DNA from: Stenogyne calaminthoides
Lineage: Eukaryota; Streptophyta; Magnoliopsida; Lamiales; Lamiaceae
Reading direction: 5' to 3'
NCBI GenBank assembly: GCA_037126765.1
Contig: JBBCBC010000019.1
Coordinates: 34,432,222-34,496,221 of the forward strand
Length of the DNA stretch: 64,000 nucleotides
The position numbers and the translations under genes are program-made. Positions 10,556 through 22,302 of this stretch are shown piece by piece. Below the pieces are notes generated by a model. That model did not search any database, had not been told where the DNA came from, and worked only from the letters and a program-made list of their open reading frames with translations. Numbering within the stretch: the first letter of the stretch is position 1; every line of letters begins with the position of its first letter.

Positions 10556-13500
10556 TTAGATTTTTACACCCTCAAAGTGTACCATGGTGGAAAGAAAAAA
10601 AGATGAAGAACCATTTGAGTAATAAAGTGGAGGACAAAGGAGTTTGTTTGACTTTGTGGAGAAATTTAAATGCACAATTGATTATCTAGATAAACTATGT
10701 GAATGAAGCAGGTTATCTAGGTAGGAAAAAGTGTATTATGGGAGGTGGAAGGATGATGCAATTCATTTAGTTGAGGCGAGGAGGATATATATAAGTGTTT
10801 CAATGCCAATGTAAAGAAAAGAAGTAACATTGTGGTTGAATGCTCAAAAATCACGAGATCACAAACCGCAGGGAAGATGAGGTATGTGGTGAGCTAGAGT
10901 TGTTCAATCGAGGAGGAGCCTCGAGTCCGAAAACCGATTATGTACCAATACCGTTAAGTCGGGAATGCTTTATTAGGCTGAGAGGGATCTTAAAAGATAT
11001 CTTGAAATTCAAGTTGAGGTGATGAAGGATGGTGAACTGATTGCTGAATTTATGGGTGAAACTGATGTTGTGGATGTTGATAGTCAATCTGAAAGTGATG
11101 TTTCTGAGAATCAGAGGGTAGAAGTTCATGAGGGGGATGGATTAAATGTGTTTGAAGTCGATGAGGATTAAATCTGGTTGAAGTTGATGTTGAAGATGGA
11201 GCAAATCGGTGAAGAGGCTCCAAACCATGATGATGATGATTTTTGGAAGATGAATTCATGGAAGCCTGAAGTTGCTCCAAATCAACAACTGAAAGAACCT
11301 GAAGTTGCTCCAATGGAACAAGTGATAGAACCTGAAGTTGCTCCAAATCAAGTGGAAAAAGATGAATTTGATCAAAATCAAGATCAATTCATGGAAGTTG
11401 ATGATGATTTTTGGATGCACGAAGAGGAAGATCCCTAAGATGACTTAGTTTCTCGGATGCAAATGCAAAAAGAAGAAGAGGCGGTCTGGCAAGCAAGTTG
11501 TAGTGGATGAAAATGACTTAGACCACGATAGTGACAATGATTACGATTTCATAGGTTCAGAGTCAAGTGGAGAAAGATTACTTGATGATATAATCTTTGA
11601 TGAAAACATAGATGGTGAAGTTGATGGGCGGGTTTGAAGTTGGCAGATGAGATAGGTGAGAATGAAAAAAGAGCACAGGACCGGTTTGAAGATGACAACA
11701 TGGAAGAAGAATTGATAGATGATGAAGAGCTGGATAGTGTGGATGGGGATGAAGATGGGGGAAAGAACACAGTGATTGATAGAAGCCTTGTCTTTAGGCC
11801 ATCACAAGTCAGTAATCCTGACTTCTTTCTTGAACAAATTTTTACAACTAAGAAATTGTTCAAAGAAGTTGTTAACTGTCATGGGGTCAGGACTGGAAGA
11901 TCATTATCCTTTCTGAAGAATGATGGTAGGAGGATGTATGCAAGGTGTAAAACTGAGGGTTGTGATTGGGGGATCAATCGGAAGGATGAAGAACACTTAT
12001 CGGATCGAACCTTTGAACTCTGCACATGATTGTGCAAGGCAATATCATGTGAAGAATGTCATCTCATCCTGGTTGGCAAAGACATTTGAAAATGAGTGGA
12101 GGTGTGATCCAGGCAAGAGGGCTAGACATTTTAAGAAGAAGGCAATGCTGAAGTTGGGAGTTTACATCTCAGATACTCGAACTCTGAGCGAAGAACAAAG
12201 CAATCGAAAAATATTGAAGGTGATAGTCTTGAGCGATTATGGGGAAATTGTGGGACTATGCTCGAGTTTGCTTGAAAACAACCTGGATCAACAATCATTC
12301 TAAGAACCGGGGAACGAAGATGGGACTACACTCTTTAACAAATTTTATATTTGTTTGAATGCTTGTAAGAGGGTTTCGATCCGGATTAAGGCCATGGATA
12401 GGAGTTGATGGTTGTCATTTGAAAGGGAGTTTAGGTGGAGTACTTCTTACTGCAGTTGGCATGGACCCTAACAATAATTCATACATTCTATCATATGCAG
12501 TGGTTGGTAGTGAGACTAGAGAGAATTGGGAGTGGTTCTTGGAACTGTTGAAGGAGGATTTCATAGGTGATCGGGAGGGTAGCTTCATCTTCATGTCCGA
12601 CGACAAAAAATGCAAAATGTCTTTGAGAGGTCCTCCCTAATGTTGAGAATATATTTTGTGTAAGACATTTGCATGGGAACATGAAGAGGGCTCTGTTGGT
12701 GATGAGTAAGACTTTGGGGAGTGCTACTTTGACCATAGCCTCTTTTAATAGAGCAATGAGGAGGATAGGGGAGAAATATATAAGATGCTAGAGTGGCTTG
12801 GCGATAAGCCTCCCCGCAGACAAAGGTCAAGATCCCACTTCTCTCCGGGAAGCTAAGTGTGACACACTAGTGAACAACATGTGTGAGGTGTACAATGCAT
12901 GCATTTTAGAAGCAAGAGACAAACCAATTCTGATAATGTTGGAGTGGATTAGGGAGTACATAATGACAAGAATTCAATCCAAGAGAGAAAGATGTGAGAC
13001 CAAATGGGAAGGGAGAAAGGTATGTGCCAAGATTAGAAAAGTGATAGCACAGAGGAGAGAGCCTTCAAGGATTTGTCAGCCAGTAAAATCATCTGAATAC
13101 AACTATGAAGTATCAGGATCTGATGGTACAAGATATGTTGTTGACTTGAAGGGACACAAATGTGACTGTAGGGAATGAGATGTCAGTGGAATCCCATGCA
13201 AGCATGCTATAAGTGCAATATGTTCTCAAGGGGAAGATGTAGAGGATTATGTACACAATTGTTACTCTGTTTAGATGTACAATTCAGTGTATTCTCACTC
13301 TGTTCCCCCCATGAATGGTGAGGAGTTATGGAATATAACTGGCTACATACCCCCCCCTACCCAAAGAGGAAAGCTGGTAGGCCTAAGAGAAAGAGGAGAG
13401 AAGGTGCTGGTGAAGTAGAAGTGAACAATCAAGGAAAAGACAGTCAAACTATGTCTAGGCAGCCTTACAAAGTCAAATGTTCATTTTGTCATGAAACTGG

Positions 13501-14262
13501 GCATAACAAGAAGGGCTGTAAAACGAGGAAGATTGTTGAGGCTATGATAGCTGAGGAACAGAACAATGGAGCTGATGAACCTGAAGAAATGACTTAAGGA
13601 GAAGACATTCCACCAATGACTCAAGGAGCTGATGAACCTGATGTTGTAAGTTCTCATTCAATAATTCTGTTTTATCTATACTTTTCTCTAAATTGATGAA
13701 CCTGTACATTTGTAGGAGGTTCCTCTGATCAAAAGGGCAACCACAAGGAAAGGGAAGGCAAAATTAGTTGTTGTCTCAAAGAAGAAGAAGAAGAATTCAG
13801 TCTCAATTGGAGAATCTTCAAGGAGTGCATCAGAGGATGTATGATTATGTCATTTTTTATACAATTGCTCATTGTATTTCTTTTTATGTTCATTATTAAT
13901 CCATTGGGTTTACAGGGGCCAGCTACATCATTTGCTCCCAACAGCTTTATTGGAGGAGGATCAGTATAGAGGGTTGAGCATGTAAGAGTGTTTTTCTTGT
14001 TTTTTAGGTATCATAGATTCATATGTTCATATAATAACATGTTCTTAGTTGTTGCATGTTTCAATTATAGGTTCAGAGTTCTGCTTCTTTTACTCCCAAT
14101 AGTTACATTGGAGGAGATGTGGAGGGTCCATCTCTGGGAGATTCAACAGTGGCTGATAAGGATAGAATGAGTGTCACAACAATTGGGGGTAAGACGTTTG
14201 TCACACAGACCAGTCTCACAAAAGCTACCATGTCAAAGAAATTGAAAGGTAAAAAGAAGTAG
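10556..14262 (+). pseudogene. mudrA-like MULE transposase, decayed
   Basis: Pieces in order: an N-terminal start block (FYTLKVYHGGKKK near 10561) broken by stops; an acidic region with imperfect repeats of the type PEVAPNQ (11178-11438); and a second acidic stretch leading into the MuDR DNA-binding domain (11790-12060; ARCKTEGCDWGIN, then, in another frame, NSAHDCARQYHVKNVISSW). The transposase core follows (12359-12780; WIGVDGCHLKG, then NIFCVRHLHGNMKRAL). A SWIM zinc finger is at 13155-13215 (CDCRE, stop, DVSGIPCKHAI). The tail has basic GRPKRKRR and a CCHC knuckle (CSFCHETGHNKKGC, near 13480). Frameshifts occur near 12000, 12180-12250 and 12600, in a C8 run near 13350, and the SWIM tryptophan is a TGA stop at 13176-13178. 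Two or three small introns follow (donor at about 13636). The protein bound TIRs and cut DNA in the ancestor. This copy is inactive. Confidence 0.9.
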
Positions 14263-14814
14263 ATGAGGGTTGGGGTAGGTTAGGAGGATAGTTTTTTGTC
14301 TTTTAAGCCACTACAATCTCATTGTCTTTTATAGTATACTGAAAACTCAAGTTTTGTGCTTATAATGGTATCAGATTGTGGTGGCTTAAGATTGGTGGTA
14401 CATTTGACTTATATTTTGCTACTGATTGGTGATTTGGTATTAATGGGGTGGAAGTGATGTATATTTTGCTGCAGATTCATGGTATATTTGGCTTTTAATG
14501 CTCTTAGTATTTGCTATTCATGGTATATTTTGTATTTTGTATTGATGGTATCTTGGTTTGAATTGTTTGTATGTATTAGATGATATTTGCTTAGTTTCTT
14601 GTATTTTGTATTTGAGTCTTTATTGATTGTTTGGGTTTGATCGAAGAGGTTAGCATAAAACATAGACAAGATAGGACATTACATTAGATATCATTAGAAC
14701 ATTACTAATGGGACATTACATTAGACAACTTTAGGGTATTACATAAGATAGGATATTAGTCCTAGAACATTTCAAAAGACAACAAAAATAGGAATCACAT
14801 TCAGATGCAAGAAA

Positions 14815-15186
14815 CTAAGCAAACCACTGTAAGACCCTAGATGCAACAATGAGAAGTAGTACAACCAAAAAGCTTTTTTTCAATTTCATGAGTTCCTTGA
14901 TTGTTTTAGTCAGAACCTTGATTTCTTGAACCAGAATTTTCATCTCCTCAATCACCTTAGAGTCAGTGTCTTCACCAACCCCCTTATTGCTATCTTCAAA
15001 TTTTTATTGCTATCTTCAAATTTCAACATAAAAAAAATCACATCCACCATTTTCACTTAGGGAGTCGGGACGGACAAGATGAAATAATCTTCCTCTACTT
15101 CTAGGCTTCGAAAAACGTCGTCGACAAGCTTTCCCACAATAGCAAATAAGGTTGTGTCGGATTCGAGCGGAAGATGAGGAAGACAT
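14815..15186 (-). pseudogene. GRF-type zinc-finger protein (At4g04775-like) inside the MULE, one frame break
   Basis: From ATG at 15186 the frame encodes a serine-rich start, then CYCGKACRRRF, the conserved RGRLFHL block and GGCDFFYVEI. These are the cysteines and aromatic positions of a GRF zinc finger (Pfam PF06839) with valine where tryptophan is usual. A perfect 20-bp tandem duplication at about 14985-15024 brings in three stops. After it the same frame resumes with an acidic linker, a coiled-coil stretch (VIEEMKILVQEIKVLTKTIK) and a C-terminal hydrophobic segment (LVVLLLIVASRVLQWF) ending at 14815. GRF finger, coiled coil and membrane anchor is the architecture of the plant At4g04775-like group, whose function is unknown. 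The gene converges with the transposase gene. Confidence 0.75.
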
Positions 15187-15651
15187 GGTGTGTTTAGGTG
15201 TTTTTGGATTTGGATTTAGTGTTGAATGTGTTGTGCTTCTTTTTTCATGAATGTGTTTTGTTGAATGTGTGAATATATGTGGAATGTATATATAGCAAAG
15301 AGGAAAATCTAGGTTTTGGGTTGAAATTGGTGGGAAAAACTTGATTTTCCCACCAATTTTTGACAAATTTCAATCTTATGGGACTGAAATTGACAGTAAA
15401 TTGGCGCCCAAATGTTGTAATTGGGTAAATTGGCTCCCAAATGTTGTAATTGGGAAGAAATTGAACCTATGAGACCATATGTGCAAGTGGGCCCAATCAA
15501 TTAATTGGTTAATTTGGTGTTAATTATGTTTCATAATGTATGAGACTAAAACTGCCAGTGGTTGAAAGATGATTAAACTTTAATTGAGTATTAATTATGT
15601 CCCATAACTTATGGGACCACATTTGCAAGTACATTTAACGGAAAAAGTAAC

Positions 15652-15761
15652 AGCGGGACTACATTTGAAAATTAAAATTTTTGTGGGACTAAATCTGCCA
15701 GTGGTGGGACTAAATCGAAAACATGGTATGGTTCATGGGACCAAAAGTGCAAAAAACTCTC
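15652..15761 (-). repeat. MULE terminal inverted repeat, right
   Basis: Reverse complement of the left end. Related 'gggaccacatttgcaagt' words recur further inward (15470-15630), so the subterminal region is itself repetitive. Confidence 0.9.
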
Positions 15762-15873
15762 ATTTTTTTTCTTAATAAGTTTTTAATTTGAGTTTTCACG
15801 ACATGTCACACCAATAAAATTAAGAGGAGTTATATAAAATTTTCACCTGGAAAATAGACTAAAATAAAATATA

Positions 15874-16136
15874 CTCCTTCCAATATAAATTTTATCTTTC
15901 TTTTGGACTTTTTGATTAAAAAAATAATAGTAAAATAATAAATAGTGGACCATATTGGCTTACTTGTGATGAAAATTGAAGGGTATTTTTAGAAATTGAA
16001 AAGGAGAAAAATGGTGTAGAGTGTTATTTTTTATAATATTATGTGAAAAGTGAAGATAAAATTTATAAACAGTAAAGTCTATATTGTGGGACGGATATAA
16101 AATGAAAGAAAGAAATTTATAGTGAAATGAAAGGAG
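15874..16136. mobile_element. Stowaway-like MITE
   Basis: Left end CTCCTTCCAATATAAATTTT and right end the complement of CTCCTTTCATTTCACTATAA, with TA at 15872-15873 and 16137-16138. The 263-bp AT-rich interior is non-coding. The ends are more diverged than in the copy at 2716. Confidence 0.75.
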
Positions 16137-18767
16137 TATAGATTATCATAATTTTGGACTTTATTTTCTATTTTGTGGGTATTGATATATCATTTAGTTT
16201 TGAATAACAATACTCCCTCCATTTTATTATAAGTTTTTTATTTCCTTTTATATCCGTCCCACAATATCTTTATAGAGATGAGGGACTAACAATCTTATTA
16301 ATTTATTTAAAATTGCACACAAGAATAATACTATTGTTTTTTAATAAAATAAATTTGAGCATTACTTAGAAAAGCGAATTTATTAAGGGGGTATTGGGCT
16401 ATTGGCTTCTGGGGAGAATGGGATCATGGGGTCAAGGTGGCATGTCTCTTGGTGAGTGCAAAAGGTTAAGAGAAAGGGGGATGGATAATAGTTAAGTCGG
16501 AGTTGTTTATTTGGATGTTATTGAGAAACGTTTTATTTCTTGATAAGCGACCACTCTTCATAAATAATTGCGGGAATATTTAGAGCTGGGTATAAGTATT
16601 GGATATGGTGTCTTGGGTTTCAAGTAACCCTAATTCTTGTTTCTCCACAGCCTTTATATTTCCCTTTTCCTATTTATATGAGGTAAATATCATGTAGTTG
16701 GTTTTTGTTATCACGGTTTTAAATGATATCTGAGTTTTTGGATAACGACAGTGCATATATATAATAACAATAAAATATATATATAATAGTGATAATGCGT
16801 AATTCATAAAGATTGATTTGGTGGTGTAGAGTTGAAAATTAGGAGTGTGATTTCTTTAGGAGTGCGATCAATTTTTAAGATTGACCAATTCATATAAAAC
16901 TTTAAGTTGGTTTGAAATGGGACCCCATTAGTGAACGGTGAGTTATGATTTTTCAAATTAATCGGTCTTTGGATTAAATATTGAGTCACCAAAAGATAGT
17001 GATAGTGTACATGTATAATTGTACTTATTGAAAAAAATCACTATTTCTTCAATATCACTATCATGAATACACACTATTACTGCATAAACATTATTACTGT
17101 TTAATTTTTTTTATTTTTTTAAATAATGATACTCACTCCATTTCTCTTTTATTTGAACATTTAACTAAAAGATCCGTCAAAACATTTATTGAACATTTAA
17201 AACAATTTTTCCTCTTTTTATTTATATTCCTCAAATATCTTAACATTACACCTTTCACCTTTTTTACACATTAAAATCAATTTTATCTCATTTAATTTAT
17301 ACAAATATTATTATTTTACCATTTAATCTTCAATGAACAATTTTATTTCTTTTAAGAGTTACTCTACTGTGCAATTGATGCAATTAGATTTAATTTTAAT
17401 TTGAATGAACTATGCGAATCCTAACCCCTAAATAATGAACCATAAATCATATATGAACCATTCGGGTCGGGTGAACCATGAACCACTTGGGTCGATTGAA
17501 CTATGAACTACTCGGGCCAGGTTTGGGTCCAGGTCGAGAAAAAAAAAATCTAAAACTAAAATTAAAGTTAAAAGAAAATTGAAATTGAAAAAAAAAAAAA
17601 AAAAAAAAAAACTGAAAAATATTAGAAAAAGAACTCCTAAAATTAAATTACACCAAATTAATTTGGTGTAAATGGTGCACATGAGAATTTATCTTTTTTT
17701 AATAATAATAAATAATTCATATATTAAAATTTATATTAATAGTAAATGTTTAATTATAAAAGGAATTGAGAGAGTAATATTTATATATAATAGTGATAGT
17801 ATTTATGTATAACAAGTATGAAGTTAATGTATGGAATTAGAATGAAATGACATTCATTATAACGAGTTAAAGACTAAGTCTAAAATATACCATACAGGTA
17901 TAGATAATCTAACGAAAATTTGATGATTCGGGTTTTAGATAAATCCAAGAAGAAGAAAAAAACGTGATTTTGGACATTTTGGTATCACGGTTATTATGCT
18001 ATTCGTTTATCCACAGATCTTTTTTTATAAAATGATATAAAAATGTATTTTATTAAATGAAAAAGTTGCGACACCAAAGCAAATAAGTGTATACATCATT
18101 ATGTGATCTCGAATCGTCTTATCCAGATGCACTGTTAGATTTGAAGATTTATTTATTATTAAAGAGAGAGCAATGAACACGTGGATGTCTATCATGCATG
18201 TCTTTTTCATATATTTGTTTGTATTTTAGATTATCCTCAAGATATGAGGACGACTGGACAAATCCCTCAGACCTAACCGCATGTGGACCAAAATTTAAGT
18301 ACTAGAGCTTATTTATTCTTTGTATAATGAAATACTACCAAATATCCAAATAATGTATGTATTTTAGGTGTAAAATTTCACTAGTATAATTTATCTATAC
18401 ACATTTAAAAATTGAAGTACAAATCTATCCTTGATGAAATTGAAAGACTTAGTATGATGTATCCATACATGGTACAAAAATATTATATCCAGTCACATGA
18501 CAGAAATGAAAATAAGCCTGTTTTGAAACAATATTATATTAAGAATGATATCTCTTACGTTAAGCTCACATCAGACACATGACAGAAATGAAAATAAGTG
18601 CATGTTTGAAACAATTGTGAAACAGTTGGAAGCACTTTTCTTTAAAGCTGGTGTGACGCAGTTTTTTTTTTATTTTAAAAAAAGGTGATTCTTAGGCAAA
18701 TATAGTGTTTCAAAACGCCTCCTAAGTATCAACAGGAAGTGACTCGTAATAATTTGAATATAGCAAG
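16137..18767. other. AT-rich intergenic DNA with MITE fragments, no gene seen
   Basis: A solo Stowaway-like end lies at about 16212 (actccctccattttattataag) and another at about 17135, but neither has a convincing partner. A partly homologous piece of the foldback element found at 37788 sits at 17340-17690. A 30-35-bp word (cacatgacagaaatgaaaataag) occurs twice, near 18495 and 18577. I see no coding exon. Confidence 0.6.
17340..17690. repeat. Fragment related to the foldback element at 37788-38576
   Basis: Shares the stretch 'aaccattcgggtcgggtgaa' and neighbouring text ('ccatgaaccact', 'ggttcgggtc' variants) with 37930-38010. It is followed by a similar A-rich block. The terminal inverted repeats of the 37.8-kb copy are not recognisable here, so this is a partial or older copy. 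Confidence 0.6.
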
Positions 18768-20263
18768 CTCTCATCCCCATCTCAAATGGAAACGAATTTT
18801 CCTTCCAGCTCCCGGACTTTTTGGGTCATCAAATGATGATTTCGAAGGTACAATCCGCCAGACAGAAGCAACCTCATCAAAATATTCCACACTAACTTCC
18901 TTAAGATCACACTGGCTAGTTGTAATTTCATTTGCAATGCAGCAGTTTAAACTGATTTGTTGCATCAAGCACTCGTACACCATCTTCAGGAACCATCGTC
19001 TCTTGCGATTGACTTAGAATACCAATAATGAGTTACGAACAAGGGCCGACAACACCTAAATAAACTGCTACAAAGAGCAGGACCAACTGAATACGGCGCA
19101 TCAATCATCAAATTTTCCACTACAGGTTTAGGTAAACCTTGAAAATTTCCCGCATAATCAAAGCTCTTGTCAGAATTAATTTTGAAAAAGAGAGAAACTT
19201 TTGACTGGCTCAACTTTGTCAAGAGTTTATTCAGCTTGATAAAACATTTAACACTAAGACGGTAGCGGTAGCAGCACGTAATAGAAATATCAGATTCCCA
19301 ATTACTTGTAGCTGGTCTAAACGACAGGGAAGGGAAGTTCGAACCTGAAAAAGTAAATTTTCGAATACTTGGAACATCAAACTTGGCTCTCAACATTGCA
19401 TAATCTAGTTTAAAGTTTATGCACTCAAGCGAGTGGCTAGAAATCCTTATTCTTTTGAAGCCATAACAACTACTAACAGCCAAATCCTTCAGGCAAGGAA
19501 ATTTAGACGAGAAATCACTGAAAAACAAGGTATGAACATTGACCTCATGCAATCGCAAACACTTGAGCTTACGAAACACATACGGATTAATCGGCATATC
19601 AACAACCAATCCAACGTTTGGTTTTCCAAAATCGACAAATGGAGTCAATGCCAGGATACCCTGGGTTTCAATCCAGAATTCGCAACAAGACAACGACAAA
19701 TTCTCAATCAAAGGGCACCTCGAATTTATATCCAAAATTACATCATCCTCTAAAACCACATCACATAACCTAAGAGATTTAAGTCTCGAACAACTAACCT
19801 TTCCATCTTCCCCTATACCCATTCTGCACCCATTCACAGATAATTTCACAAGGTTTTCAGATCCAAGCACATCACGTGGATGTGGTAAAGCAAACCAAAT
19901 ACTAAATAAGCTAAAATCGAGATCAGTAGCACCCATTTTCATTGCTTTCAAAATCAATTCGCTGACAAGACTATATCGTTCGACACGAGGATCACCACCA
20001 ATCCATAACCTAAAACTCTCGACGTTTAGGTTCAATTTATCGTACCTTTGCAAGGTATTCTTCACGAATTTCCAGAACACGTCTGCGTCTCGAAAGTAGC
20101 TTTCATCAAAATCGAGATTGGGGCGAGTTAACCAGGCGTTGTACCACGATTTGGAAAGGATTGTTGTCTGAGCAGCCTCCTTTCCACTCAGGAACGATTG
20201 TATATGTTGAATAATGATTTCGGGTAATTGGAACTCTGCTTCTATACTTTTGCGCTTTTCCAT
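18768..20263 (-). CDS. F-box/LRR (FBD-type) protein, about 500 aa if one frame break is bridged
   Basis: The open frame 20263-18986 (425 aa) starts with an F-box at residues about 10-50 (LPEIIIQHIQSFLSGKEAAQ, then TTILSKSWYNAWLTRPNLDF). A leucine-rich-repeat region follows, with LKSLRLCDVVLEDD, CPLIENLSLSCCEF, LKCLRLHEVNV and FPCLKDLAVSSCYGFK. F-box proteins connect substrates to the SCF ubiquitin ligase through SKP1. The frame stops after a residue run that does not look like a family C-terminus. A second frame directly after it (18983-18768) encodes CDLKEVSVEYFDEVASVWR and ends in KIRFHLRWG, the usual end of this family. A single-base indel near 19000-19015 therefore separates the two. It may be a real truncating mutation or a sequence error. 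No intron with GT-AG signals explains it. Confidence 0.85.
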
Positions 20264-20869
20264 TGGAAACCCTCGAAATTGGGGATTTTTAGACTGTTGT
20301 TTCTGTCTGATTCAGTTGTATATATTTGAAATTCAATTTTTAAACAATGATTTGGAGTTGTTAGGTTCGAATTTTGCTTGCTTAAATATGAGTTGTAATC
20401 TGAAAGGCGCCCGGGGAATAATACAGAAGAGACCTGGATAAAATTAGGAATTTATCTTACGTTTATTTATTAGGTCAAGATATGTATTGTGGGATAATTG
20501 AGTTGGTTACAGGCCCGCAAATATTTGATAACTGGTCGGTTTTGCAACCCACATCGGATGAAAGGAGGTTAAAATTTTACTTTTGCCTTCAAATACGTAA
20601 AATTTTATAACTTTCCCCTGTATTTTAAAAAAAAAATTTCCTCTTGCCTACCCACCGTAAATATCATACACACAACTTATTTATCTCAATTTTACAGTTT
20701 ACCAATCTGGCTGTAAAATATCGTCGTTTGGTAAATTTAAATTCAAAGGGTAATAATTACTGAGTATACACAACCTTTTGATATTTATATGGTCAAAAGC
20801 AAACCAACATGTTCAAATTCGGAAAGCCAACAAAGAAAAAAGGAGGCAAAAAATAACAATAAAGGCTTG

Positions 20870-21720
20870 ATGGCGAAGAATTATGTGGTTGAAAGCGAAC
20901 CAACAATGGTGGTGGAGCTGAAAAAAGAATTGCAGAAATTAGTGAAGGCGATTGCAGATGACGACGAAGAAGATGATGATAGCAATTTGGGGGCAATTGA
21001 TAGAGCTCAGTGTGGTTTGAAAGGATTTGAAAGTGAAGTCATTTGTTGTTTCTTTGAAGAAAGAATTGCACAAGTTACCCAAATCTCTCCATCAAACCGG
21101 TTTAACACGACTAGAAAGGGCCCGTCTGCTCGACGAAATGTCATCCACATTATCCGATCAGAAAGACGCAGCAAATGAGCTGCGTCTATTAATAAAACAA
21201 GTCCCTCAATTTCGTGTTCTTTTTGGTGAATCTTCTTATGTAGTATCTCAGTTACTCTCTCCTCTTGTATAAGCTAATTATGAGACCAAGTTTCATCATC
21301 CGAATTTCCAATGAGAGATGTGGCCTCAGCCATTTTAGTCCATGCATTGTTCATGAGAACAGGGAGATGTGAGAGACGGGGCAGTGAGAGTGATTCTGAA
21401 AAAGCTCATGAGCAGATTACAAGTTGATGAGTTTTTGTCGATTCTTGCTATGCTTTCGACTAGTGAAACGGGTGTCGAGGAAATGGGAGAGCTAGGGGGA
21501 GTGCTGTGTTTGCCTTAGCATAATTGGGGAGACGACGTGTTGTCGTAGCAAGGAGAACTGCGTTGCTTTACTGTACGAGATCGGTTTTAGGGATCAATCT
21601 AAGTTCAAAGAAATGAGAGAAGATGAGACCAATCTTGAATTGAATGCCAGTCTTGATAGAATGAGTAGGGGTGTTCATATTACACACACTCTGATTAATC
21701 AACTGAACAAGTGCAAGTAA
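20870..21720 (+). pseudogene. Relic of PUB9-like U-box/ARM ubiquitin ligase gene, U-box deleted
   Basis: The N-terminal piece (from ATG at 20870) reads MVVELKKELQKLVKAIADDD and then IDRAQ, matching the N-terminal UND region of plant U-box proteins of the PUB9/PUB38 group. After a frame change near 21020 comes LLDEMSSTLSDQKDAANELR, then QFRVLFGESS, which in PUB9-type proteins lies after the U-box at the start of the ARM repeats. A further frame change follows, then VDEFLSILAMLSTSETGVEE, RSKENCVALLYEI and FKEMREDETN to the stop at 21718-21720, matching the last ARM repeats. The roughly 75-residue U-box and several central ARM repeats are absent. Gene remnant, no ligase activity possible. Family assignment is from remembered family sequence, not a search. 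Confidence 0.82.
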
Positions 21721-22302
21721 TCTGTAAATTCTTTATAGTTCCATCTCCTTTAATAAATTACAAGCACTTCGTTATGGATAATAGGTGTAAAAACTAAACT
21801 AGAAAAAACAGAATTGAGTATATGATAATTTCGTTGAATATACCAAATACAATAGCTACTATTTAAATGCACACAGTCACACACACCCTGCTAACTGCAT
21901 CTTAAAATTTAAGTGCATATGCTATCATAAGTTCATGTATAAATTGATCATTTATAATTCAACCCTGAGCGACGCAGTATTATAACGGATAAAATCCATT
22001 TACGGCTATCAGACAAAAGGAATAGCTCAAGGTGCAAACAGAAGGTAGAGTTCAGGTACAACACTGTACAAGTACGGTTGTTGAGTCTATACACTTCAAA
22101 TGATGAACTATGTGAGTTTCTAATTACCTACAAAAGCATTCGGCCATATGTATAAGATCATGATGTGATGCAGCGAGCACTATATTCGATGAAACCTATA
22201 GGTGCTTTGGCATTATAAAGAAGATTAACATTGAATATCCCTTCTTGCTAGAGACCCATGACCAATATCTATATTCAAAAGTCGATTGTACAATAACTGC
22301 GA
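21721..22302. other. Intergenic, includes the 3' flank of CHIP; nothing else seen
   Basis: Holds the presumed 3' UTR of the minus-strand CHIP gene (next to 22303). There are no open frames of note, no repeats and no RNA gene that I could recognise. Confidence 0.6.

Larger units (their letters stand above)
9661..15761 (+). mobile_element. Complete Mutator-like element (MULE), 6.1 kb, with long TIRs
   Basis: Inverted repeats of at least 110 bp bound the element (9661-9770 and 15652-15761), both starting GAG and containing TTTTGCACTTTTGGTCC. Flanks are cATTTTTTT at 9652-9660 and ATTTTTTTT at 15762-15770, consistent with the 8-9-bp target duplication of MULEs, although the A/T run leaves one base of ambiguity. 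Inside are a plus-strand mudrA-like transposase gene (decayed) and a minus-strand GRF zinc-finger gene, converging on each other. Long TIRs, the 9-bp duplication and MuDR/MULE/SWIM domains together define the class. Confidence 0.93.

Noticed and set aside
16212..16275. Third Stowaway MITE starting ctccctccattttattataag
   Set aside because: No convincing inverted partner end with TA duplication was found nearby, so only mentioned as a solo end.
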